From Aspidiotus rigidus (taxonomy: Eukaryota; Arthropoda; Insecta; Hemiptera; Diaspididae), in NCBI GenBank assembly GCA_035079385.1, contig JAVHKY010000016.1, forward strand, positions 6,929,501-6,993,500: a stretch of DNA of 64,000 nt, in the 5' to 3' direction. Positions 55,571-64,000 of this stretch are shown in pieces. The translations under genes and the position numbers were made by a program. The number at the start of each line of letters is the position of its first letter. The stretch's first letter is position 1. The notes beneath the pieces are model-generated. The model saw only the letters and a program-made list of their open reading frames with translations, was not told the origin of the DNA and did no database searches.

Positions 55571-55697
55571 TGGCTAGAATGTGAATGTGGGTATCCAGAA
55601 TAACCAAAGTAATAAAAGGACTTGTCCAGACGAGTATATCATAAACACAATAATGAGCTTGAAAGCACTGTCGTCTAAAAATTTTTTACTTATACGA

Positions 55698-55741
55698 CGA
55701 TCGACGTTTCGAACGTACACACGTTCTTCTTCAGGATCGAT
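55698..55741 (-). ncRNA. Hammerhead ribozyme-like motif, left end of the inner PLE
   Basis: The reverse complement reads CGATC, CTGAAGA, stem II GAACG-tgtgta-CGTTC, GAAAC, GTC, GATCG. Every core base is present and both stems are perfect. It is the inverted duplicate of the copy at 58646-58687. Confidence 0.8.
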
Positions 55742-55825
55742 AAATACTACAATGAGTAAAGCTATTAACAGGAACAAAACGGAGCAGCAGCACAGGGAGC
55801 GTGAAAGAACAAGAAAGAAAGTAGA

Positions 55826-58291
55826 TTACTCACGATTATTATACGAGTAAATCGCTGGCGAATAAAAGTTACTAACCCTGTAGCTGTTGGTTTTAAAGTT
55901 TATACTGTCCTTACATTTCATAATTTCTATCGCTTCACGAATTTTTCTTTTCCTATCATGCTTTTCGAAGCAACAAATGGACGCATTTTCAAAATCAAAA
56001 AGATGTCCCTCACCATGAGAGTGCTCACATAAGGCCGTACATTTTTGTTCAAGTTTTACATCACTTTTATGTTGACTTATTCTACAACGAAGCAACTGTC
56101 TCGTTTCGCCAATATAATGAGAATCACAATTACTACAAGGAATATCATAGACTAGGCCTGAGCACTCTCCTTGGGCAAATTTATCTTTAACTTAAGTGAA
56201 AAATCGATTATTTCTGTTGATAGTACTGAACGTTACGTTAAATCTAGAGTCAAGGCTCATAAGGAGCTTCTTTATCATAATACTGAGGGTACCAATGAAA
56301 GGAATAGAAAAAAATTTTTTCCTTTCAGTATTTACGTTATTCAAAAGGGGGGAGGGGTTAGTTACGTTAGAATATATAATAGAATTAATGAAAGTGTCCG
56401 GATAATTATTATATTTAAGTAAATTACTAAATTCTACTTTAAGGTCATCATGATACTGAGGGTCTGAAATACTAAGTCTATTCTTAAAAATGTTTCTGGC
56501 GGTATTAACTTTAAAATGAAACGGCTGATTAGAATGAAAATTAATAATTCGACCAGTGTATGTCGGTTTTTTGTAGTGTTTAAATTTAAGAGTAAGGTCT
56601 TGATTCTTAACGATAGTTACATCCAGGAAATTGATCGCGTTACTCTTTTCTTTTTCTAAAGTAAAACAAAGACGGTCACGAAAACTGTTCAACGATTCGA
56701 AAACACTGTCAAGGAGGTCAGGATTCAAAATAAACAAACTATCGTCGACATACTTAAATAAACAAGTAAAATTGTAACTATTTTTCAGCGTCATAAATAA
56801 TTTGTCAAGGACTAGCTCCGCAACAATAGGCGATAAAGGGTTGCCCATTGCCATACCTTCGATTTGCGAGTAGAACTTGCCTTGATAGCAACAATATCCC
56901 TTCTCTAAACAAAACTTCAAGGCTTTTAGAAACATCTCTTTGTTGATGGAGGTGAACGAGAGGATGTCCTGCCATCTCTCATCAACCGTCTGGATCGCCA
57001 AGGTAATCGGAATATTGGTGAATAAAGAAACCGCGTCAAACGAAACCATAATATCGTCTTCTCGCACATCAATTTTCCCCAACTCCTCTATGAGATGGCC
57101 AGAGCTGCGGATGTTGATAGAGTCGTCACCTATGTATCCTAGGATTCTCGAAAGAAATTTCGACAGATTTTAGGTAGAAGCTCCAATGAACGATGTAACC
57201 GGCCGAAGCGGGACATTTGTTTTGTGGACCTTGGGCAAGCCGTAAAAACGCGGAGCAGTCCCTGTGTAGGTTGGGAGAGAAGACTTGAGCTCTGCCTCAA
57301 TTAACTTTTTCTCAAATAACTCCTTCACTAACGCGTTGTTCTCTCTCTGGATTGAGGAGGTAGGATCGTTAGCCAGACATTTGTAAGTGGCTGGGTCATC
57401 CAACAGTTGATGTATCTTTTGCTCATACTCCTCTTTTTCCATTATTACCGTGGTATTGCCCTTGTCTGCTTTGAGAATGAATAAATTTTGATTATCGTTC
57501 AGAAAGGATTTCGTGTTATTGAGATCCTTTTTGGCGATAAACTTATCCTCCCTCTTTTTGCGAAAATTAGTTTTATTCAATTTTCTGAGTAAGCCTGCCA
57601 CCCGTAGTCTTACCTCAGTTTTCCGTTCATCCGATGTCCTAGCCTGCGAAATTATATGTTCAGCATCAGCAATGAATTTATCAACGGGTGGTTTTGCGTT
57701 CTTATGAGCAAAATTTGGACCCAATTGCAGCACTTTCTTGACGGAGGGAGGGATGTCTTTGTTTGTGAGATTGACTATCCAGTTGGATGGGAGGGAAGGA
57801 TGTACTTTTTTATGTTTTCCCATTAAAGCATCAAACTTCTTGACATGGACCTCCTTTTTCTTAACATCTAGACGATTGACGCATTCCTCGATGAATCTGA
57901 ACGACAGGGTGAAAAGTAGTTCGTCCTTGTTGATACTAGAGAAACAGTTCTCAAGAGTTTGCTTCTGTTGTTTTAGATGGTGAAGTTTTTGGAACAATTG
58001 GTCTAATTCAAAATTCAACAGAAACTGACGCGATTTTTTCAACCAAGACTCAAAACGTATCCTATTTCCATAAGGTTCCTCCAAGGTGGAGGCCACTGGT
58101 TTGAAAGCATTCCAGATGTGCGACGGGTGGACGTCGTTCTTTTTGCACCGTTTTAAAAAAACAATAGACGCCCTGACGTTAACCAGTTTTTCTTCACATT
58201 TTATAAGATTTCTAAAAACACTTTTGGCAGCCGCACCGTACCTCCAATTTAATAGCCCGAAAATATTGATATAAGAATTTGCCATTTTCAC
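55826..58291 (-). pseudogene. Penelope-like RT/GIY-YIG protein, one frame with only two nonsense codons
   Basis: A single 822-codon frame interrupted only by TAA at 57170-57172 and TAA at 56192-56194. Start at the Met at 58291 (MKMANSYINIFGLLNW). N-terminal about 250 residues: helical, Lys-rich. Then NLFILKADKGNTTVIMEKE, RFYGLPKVHKTNVPLRPV, IMVSFDAVSLFTNIPI, IEGMAMGNPLSPIVAELVLD, LFKYVDDSLFIL (catalytic Asp pair) and NAINFLDVTIVKNQDLTLKF. The GIY-YIG domain follows: GLVYDIPCSNCDSHYIGETR, LLRCRISQHKSD, and the His pair CEHSHGEGH. It would copy its RNA at a nick made by its own endonuclease. Both stops are single-base changes, so inactivation is recent. Confidence 0.95.
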
Positions 58292-58645
58292 AAAGTAATA
58301 AAAGGACTTGTCCAGACGAGTATATCATAAACACAATAATGAGCTTGAAAGCACTGTCGTCTAAAAAATTGGTGAGGGACATCTTTTTGATTTTGAAAAT
58401 GCGTCCATTTGTTGCTTCGAAAAGCATGATAGGAAAAGAAAAATTCGTGAAGCGATAGAAATTATGAAATGTAAGGACAGTATAAACTTTAAAACCGACA
58501 GCTACAGGATTAGTAACTTTTATTCGCCAGCGATTTACTCGTATAATAAACGTGAGTAATCTACTTTCTTTCTTGTTCTTTCACGCTCCCTGTGCTGCTG
58601 CTCCGTTTTGTTCCTGTTAATAGCTTTACTCATTGTAGTATTTAT

Positions 58646-58687
58646 CGATCCTGAAGAAGAACGTGTGTACGTTCGAAACGTCGATCG
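58646..58687 (+). ncRNA. Hammerhead ribozyme-like motif, right end of the inner PLE
   Basis: Stem I CGATC (58646-58650) with GATCG (58683-58687); core CTGAAGA (58651-58657); stem II GAACG (58659-58663) with CGTTC (58670-58674); GAAAC (58675-58679) and GTC (58680-58682). The ACGU junction leaves almost no stem III, as in the other two CTGAAGA-type copies. Confidence 0.85.
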
Positions 58688-58756
58688 TCGTATAAGTAAA
58701 AATTTTTTAGACGACAGTGCTTTCAAGCTCATTATTGTGTTCAGAATAACCAACCC

Positions 58757-59158
58757 ATGGTGAAGAGAATCAGCAATGACCAGACGGAACAAAAGGACAA
58801 GGAAAGCTTGAGCGGAGTGTACAAGCTCAGTTGTGAACAGTGCGAGGGGATCTATATCGGTGAGACTGGGAGAAAGTTTGAGATCAGGAGAAAGGAGCAC
58901 AAAACGTCGAGGGAGAAAGAAGATAGCAAGTCACTGTTTGGGAAACACTGTAACGAGGAAAACCACGATGGAGAGGGAATATTTGAAGTCATACGCGTAG
59001 AGAATCGCACAAAGAGAAGAAAACTCTGGGAACAAATGGAGATTGCAAAAGCCAAGAGGAAGAAAGCCTGCCTCTTGAACAAGGTAATCACATTTGACAG
59101 CGAAAAATTATTCGGCCTGGTGATTGGACGAGAGAAGACGAACGGAACCAACCAATGA
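58757..59158 (+). pseudogene. Penelope-like element, GIY-YIG end of the interrupted host copy
   Basis: This continues the element cut at 55607. After QNNQPMVKRISNDQTEQKDK comes LSGVYKLSCEQCEGIYIGET, GRKFEIRRKEHKTSREK, then GKHCNEENHDGEGIFEVI and VENRTKRRKLWEQMEIAKAK. The GIY-YIG residues, the CxxC pair and the later C/H pair are all present and the 134-codon frame is open. The stop at 59158 is followed by a CCAAT/TATA region and a hammerhead motif. Confidence 0.9.
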
Positions 59159-59348
59159 GACGGCAGGAATCCAGGTAGCCAATAGAAACGCAGCATTTAG
59201 AACAATAGATTGAACCAATCACAAAGCAGTATGTTTTAGCCAATAAGAACACAATATCATATTATTGTAAGAATAAGTTTCTAAGAAGTGAACCAATCAC
59301 AACACAGCATTATTATAGCCAATAAGATCACAGTGCTACACTATAAAA
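59152..59348 (+). promoter_or_regulatory. CCAAT-box array and TATA box in the PLE terminal region
   Basis: CCAAT lies at 59152, 59179, 59215, 59240, 59293 and 59319, all in the same orientation, followed by TATAAAA at 59342-59348. An inverted CCAAT (ATTGG) lies at 59123. Four of the sites sit in a duplicated block (GAACCAATCACAA...TAGCCAATAAGA). The TATA box is about 35 bp before a hammerhead motif. This looks like a pol II promoter carried at the end of the element, which in tandem copies would drive the next copy. Confidence 0.6.
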
Positions 59349-59382
59349 ACTCATGGTTAAGGCCTTGTTGTCCAGTTGCGAC

Positions 59383-59420
59383 ACAACTGATGATGGGATA
59401 ACACCTGAAAGTACTCTTGT
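59383..59420 (+). ncRNA. Hammerhead ribozyme-like motif of the outer PLE
   Basis: ACAA-CTGATGA (59383-59393), a short stem II GG...CC around GGGATAACACC, GAAA (59407-59410), then GTAC, TC and TTGT. Stem I is ACAA with TTGT. CUGAUGA, GAAA and a UC cleavage position are in order, but stems I-III are short, so this call is weaker than those at 58646 and 15231. Confidence 0.55.
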
Positions 59421-59529
59421 AAAAGCAACTAATAAAGTAGATTTGTACAATTGAAAAATCCTTTTTGACATGTTCCATGTCTTTTCTCTCGCCGGACCCC
59501 GATTTTGAAACTCGCGAGTACACCCCGCG

Positions 59530-60128
59530 TAATGATAATAAATAATTATATTAATTAATTAATTAATAATTAAATAATTAAATAAATAAATAAATAAATA
59601 ATTAAATAATTAATATAATTCATAATTAGAAAATTTCCTCTTCCTATCATATATGGCTGGATAGTCGAAATTTTTCCAAGTCCCCTAGACTTGAATTGTC
59701 TCATACCATTCCAATACAACAGCGAGACAGGAGGCGAACTCGTAATAATTAATAATAAATAAATAAATAAATAAATAATTAATATAATTAAGAATTAGAA
59801 AATTTTCTAAGTCCCTCTTCCTATCATATATGACTGGATAGTCGAAATTTTTCCAAGTCCCCTAGACTTGAATTGTCTCATACCATTCCAAGACAACAGC
59901 GAGTTCGCGCTACCTCATATTTCTCATAAAAGACTTGAATTTTCTCATACCATTCCAATACAACAGCGAGATCGCTCGTTTGCCCCACGAAAGTTGATAC
60001 CTCAAAATATAGAACACCCACAATTACCTCAAAATATTTCTCATACAAGACTTATACGACGCCATGATAGGTAAAGGGGTAAACGAATAATATCTCACGA
60101 ACACTTGACCTAGTAGAAGAATTAATAA

Positions 60129-60168
<40 letters not shown>

Positions 60169-60195
60169 ATTAAATAATTAAATAATTAAATAAAT
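59530..60195. repeat. AT-rich simple repeats (TAAT/AAAT) in several blocks
   Basis: Runs of TTAATTAATTAATTAA and AATAAATAAATAAATAA occur at 59535-59630, 59740-59790 and 60120-60195. They separate copies of the segmental repeat described next. Confidence 0.85.
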
Positions 60196-60400
60196 AAAGG
60201 CTGGATAGTCGAAATTTTTCCAAGTCCCCTAGACTTGAATTGTCTCATACCATTCCAATACAACAGCGAGACAGGGGGCGAACGAGCGGAGCGAGTTCGC
60301 GCTACCTCATATTTCTCATAGAAGACTTATACGACGCCAAGATAGGTAAAGGGGTAAACGAATAATATCTCACGATCACTTGACCTAGTAGAAGCCTAGA
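59637..60400. repeat. Segmental repeat of about 90 bp, three copies, plus a second duplicated block
   Basis: TGGATAGTCGAAATTTTTCC, AAGTCCCCTAGACTTGAATT and GTCTCATACCATTCCAA recur from about 59652, 59834 and 60203. A second block (AGACTTATACGACGCCA, GATAGGTAAAGGGGTAAACG, TATCTCACGA, CACTTGACCTAGTAGAAG) occurs at about 60046-60118 and 60321-60395. The first block begins with a diverged 45-bp minisatellite unit, so this is another relative of that family. GCGAACGAGCGGAGCGAGTT near 60278 resembles the hairpin loop at 24214. Confidence 0.75.
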
Positions 60401-63300
60401 CTGAAATATTTCAAGATGACTGATGAAATATAAAAGACATGGAACATGATTTTCATTTATTTGGCTATGCCAGAAAATTTTTCAATAATAATTTTTGTAT
60501 TGAACTTTCATTCTCGCCATCGTAGTTTCGAAGTATTTTTAATAATTTGTCGCTGTCTTCCCACCGTCGTGTCGAAGGAAGATATACGACTAAGGATTTG
60601 TAAATATTCTGGGCTTCCTTTATAATGAAATTTTCACAAATATAGATACACGTGTAACGGTGAACGGGTTCACGATGGTGCAGAGTGGAAATGCACACAA
60701 TCAGGGGAAGTTGATGATAGTGAAGATACCATTAACGACGATATTATTTTTTACGGAGCTCTATATTCGTTACAATCCGCTCGAAATTTTCATATCTTGT
60801 TTCCACCGATTATTTATAGCTCCGTTTACCTCGCGAGTCGCATCGTCATCCGGTACCGAGCGCCTTTTCACCTCACCGACAACACAGGATAAATACATCA
60901 ATGAACAAAAAAGAAAAAAATGAAGGATTTTTACCGCAGATATACCGCAACCCTTTTACTGATGTGCCTGGGAAGTAAATACCTGCTGTTTTATGTATTC
61001 CGGGATATATACGCCGCTAATATCGTACCATACTTTCATCTCCTACCTTCTTCGTTTTAATAAGTCACGTATTCGTAAAAAAAAAATTCAAGGTATTTTT
61101 CTTTTCCCCAAAATACGAATATTTTGGCTCACGTTTTACAGATAACAAAAATCGAAAACGTCGAGAATGTGGATAAAATGTACATAAAACATACGTACTA
61201 TAAGTCTCCAATGCGTATGCGGAAAATTTTTCGAAAAAGGCTCGTATACACGAATGAAGACGAGGAAGTATAAATATATACGACGTGTGGAAGGAAAAAG
61301 ACGAGTGAAAAAAGGACCGAATAATAAAAAGCATAAAAACCCATCGCTTCACACGTTTGTTGCGGAATGTATACTTTCAGTATATTTGACGGATAATGGG
61401 ATTTCGTGTGTACATTAAATGACTTTCCTGTTTGTGGTTCGCTTTCGACAATCGAATTCATAAATGTTGATATTTTGTAGACTATATCACAATTCGCGCG
61501 CGTTATGTATTCCAACATCGCGAAATTCTGTACGTATTCCATCCGAGTCCATTCACCCATCGGAGGAAAATGTAATATAGACCACGTTCGAGTCTTTCGA
61601 CTTATACTGTCTTTATTTTTCAGGAGTTCGCGCGATATTTAAAAATAAATATGGTAAAACGTACGCCCGAACAATACTTCTCTCTTTTTCTCTTCTCATC
61701 TCATCTCACGGCCAACTTTCCAACGACACCCCTCTTCGTCGGTCGCGTATCATGCGATCGCTGCCCCGTCCATCCGCTCTAGTCTCACGAGAAACTTTTA
61801 GAAAGCGACAGATGTGGCACTCTTATTAATATCAGAATTTTTTTCTTCCTCCATTGTCGAGTGTCATTTCCACCAGCGAAAATGGAATCTATTTCGAAGT
61901 TTTTGAAATATCATATACACGAAAAAAAAAAAAAAATGTATAGCGCCGTCTTCATTCACATTGAATTATATCGGACGCCCACACGTACGTTCGGACCCTG
62001 GAAAAAGGATGTCGCTTATGAAATTGATACACATGGAGAAAGGATGAAAATCACTAGCTTTTAATCCTACAAAAAATATAATCGTCACAAGCTCGCTTTC
62101 GGTTTGGAAACTATCGTCAAACGAATCCAAAGCGCGACTTAAATTTAAGAGTAGGTAGTGAACGAATTAAATTAAGCGAGGGAAGATTTAAAAATTATGA
62201 AAATACTGTACTCCCAAAATGTTGTTTTTTTGGTGGAATTTCAACCCACGAAACCTTCCTATATTGTGTTACCGTTCGGTGCATGTAGGACTGAAAGTTG
62301 AAAGTTCGTAGAAAGAACCGAAGCCTCTGCGTCGTTTTACTCAAATTGGTCGTAAGAAATGAGTTTCTTGAGATAATATCAGACGGAGATGTATGATTAA
62401 AAGTTACGGGTCATTACGCCAAGTGCAAAGACAGCGAGGAACGTCTTAAGTCTATCAGCCCACCTTTCTTCCCATCAGTCAAAATTTTCCGGAGTCATCC
62501 TGATACCATCACGTTTTGAGGACGCCAAGTCAGCCATCTCTTCTTTTGAGATTTCCAACCTGGTGAGAAGTCGAAACCCTCCCCTCTGCTCCTCCTATTT
62601 ACGAGAGATTTTTCATATACGTGTTTGTTGGAACGTCAGTCTGTGCATGAGTGCGTTCGATTTATTTATTGTCATATCCAATAGGGTGATACGTTTTACT
62701 CACCATTGAATCCAGCTTTGCAATATTTCGAACTGTATCCTTGTGAGAAATAATTTTGCGATATTTGCCGGACTCTCTTCTAATCTCGTTCCCCGTATAC
62801 GATGGAATTCGTTTGCATCCTCTCGCCTCTAAAAGGCTCACGTAATTTATTGCCGGCTCTCTAGTGATGTCTTGTAACTGTAGCACTTGACATCAAAAAC
62901 GTTTTATTGATAACTCTTTTTAATAGTCGCACGTCATCATCCTGACTAGCCACTAAAATTTTGAGCTCCTCCGTCTCGATAATCATGCCGAAAAGTCGAC
63001 TCAAAATGGACGTCGATTTCGAATCGATTTAGTTTCGTTCAATTTTGAACAGAAATCTACTCGAAATAACTGAAAGTTGACACAAAATTCGGGCCAACCA
63101 TCCGCTAGGATCGGAAAGATTGAATCCAGGAGTAAGGCAATTTTCCCATTTAAATGTACAGTGAGTAATTTCAAAATAAGTAGCTCTGCAATTTGAGGTT
63201 AGTAAGGTGGTAGCACTGAGCATGTTCAATTTAGTGAAAACGGGAAAAGATGAAAGGTCAAAAGAGCTAATAATTTTCATATATTTCATGGTGTTCTGAA
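60400..63300. other. No gene recognised
   Basis: About 2.9 kb with short frames only, pyrimidine-rich patches (61680-61740) and a poly(A) run at 61921-61936. A TCGATTTCGAATCGATTT motif near 63014 belongs with the degenerate repeats at 50-53 kb. I see no exon, RNA gene or transposon end that I could defend. Confidence 0.45.
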
Positions 63301-63329
63301 AACTTTCAATTTTGGAATAAAGTCCAGCT

Positions 63330-63945
63330 CCACTGTGCAGCAGTGATCTTCAAATTAAACAAAAGAGTCTTCCTGGATAAAGAGCGCCATGCAGCGAGAA
63401 GGATCGCAGTTTATCTGTATGGAAATGAAAGAGACATGTCAAAGCGCTGGAAAAGTTTCAACATGGACCGCTATGGCAGATAGCAAGGTTTTGTCTCCAT
63501 CGAGGAAGTAAGCGAGCGCGCAAGGTGTGAATCAATTGAACATCTATACCAGCTAGGCGCTCCCTGTACGATGGCTCGGACACGTCCACCGAAGGTTAGA
63601 CTGACGTTTAACAAAACAGATACCGTACGATGAACTGACTATGGGAAAGAGAACTTCGAGAGGGCAGACGAAGTGTTACACACTACTACACCTACAGGTA
63701 GCAACCTTGAAGGAGATTTGGTGGAGATCTGCTAGGTCAGGAACGCCTGGAGGACAGCTTGTCAGAATAATATCGTCATATTCCCCCTGCTGAAGGCGGG
63801 CAGCCTCGCAACGTTGACCCTCTCATTTGCGGGGTCTGTGGCAGAAGCATTGCATCCCAGATCAGCATTCATAGTCACATGCGGCTGCATGAGCGAAGGA
63901 ATGAAACTAATTCATTATCGGGACGACAACGACGAAACTGCTGTT
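63330..63945 (+). pseudogene. LINE ORF2 C-terminal fragment with a zinc-finger end
   Basis: In shifting frames: VSIEEVSERARCESIEHLYQ, then RWLGHVHRRL, LPKQIPYDELTMGKRTSRG, and at the end CGVCGRSIASQISIHSHMRL, a CxxC...HxxxH finger. This order (ISN-type segment, LRWLGHVxRM, YGEL-xGxRxxGGQ, terminal zinc finger) is typical of the C-terminus of a family of LINE reverse transcriptases often seen in invertebrate genomes, different from the Jockey-type copies at 13-24 kb. Several frameshifts and stops make it non-functional. RT catalytic motifs lie outside what is preserved. Confidence 0.75.
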
Positions 63946-64000
63946 GAGTTTTTCTTTTGTGCTGATTTCCTTCCACTTCAATCCTTGAGGATGAAGGCTG

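Larger units (their letters stand above)
55596..58753. mobile_element. Second Penelope-like element inserted in the first, 12-bp target duplication
   Basis: CAGAATAACCAA flanks the insert at 55596-55607 and 58742-58753, an exact 12-bp duplication of the host PLE coding sequence. The insert (55608-58741, 3134 bp) has a minus-strand coding unit (58291-55826). The right 375 bp (58366-58741) are an inverted copy of the left end, covering the last coding segment and the ribozyme. In addition a block of about 73 bp (AGTAATAAAAGGACTTGTCC...) is directly repeated at the left edge (55608) and at 58294. The arrangement equals that of the 30.5-33.9 kb element. Confidence 0.95.

Noticed and set aside
60411..60435. 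CTGATGA as a possible hammerhead core
   Set aside because: No GAAAC and no stem II hairpin follow it.

Overview
This is animal nuclear DNA, most likely from an arthropod or another invertebrate. It is AT-rich and contains no rRNA gene, CRISPR array, operon or convincing host gene. Nearly everything recognisable is mobile DNA: Penelope-like elements (PLEs) with GIY-YIG endonuclease, Jockey-type LINE pieces, a Mutator-like transposase gene with a FLYWCH domain, and many non-autonomous terminal-inverted-repeat (TIR) elements. The clue to the host is an old mitochondrial insertion at 14.6-15.8 kb. Its COX1 part only reads correctly when TGA is Trp, ATA is Met and AGA is Ser, which is the invertebrate mitochondrial code. 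I cannot name the species.

Layout. 0-5 kb: a repeat end, unique DNA and a truncated TIR element. 4.9-9.75 kb: decayed PLE pieces, one pair head to head. 9.77-12.1 kb: a TA-flanked TIR element carrying a 140-bp tandem repeat. 13.6-24 kb: two broken Jockey-type LINE copies. The first holds the mitochondrial insertion, a palindromic pair of PLE ends and the intact Mutator-like transposase gene. The second is split by a TIR element that itself contains another TIR element. 24.1-24.8 kb: a foldback element with a tRNA-like SINE head. 25.4-26.9 kb: a decayed minus-strand PLE. 30.3-35.3 kb: a complete PLE insertion with 13-bp target duplications, then another decayed PLE. 35.6-37.1 kb: a 45-bp minisatellite with higher-order structure. 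39.0-45.1 kb: three nested TIR elements. 47.8-49.9 kb: more of the minisatellite-bearing family plus a 396-bp hAT-type element. 54.5-59.4 kb: a PLE split by a second, nearly intact PLE flanked by 12-bp target duplications. 59.5-60.4 kb: simple repeats and a segmental repeat. 63.3-63.95 kb: the 3' part of another LINE.

Two themes stand out. First, PLE copies end in hammerhead-ribozyme-like sequences whose stems I and II covary between copies, and several PLE loci share a head-to-head inverted layout. Second, a family of minisatellite-bearing elements is marked by a short palindrome with a GGGAACC core. Its arms occur in two versions, AACAGG/CCTGTT and AGCGGG/CCCGCT, differing by two compensated base pairs. 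I do not recognise that family. No proteins here form a pathway; the window is a record of repeated nested insertion.
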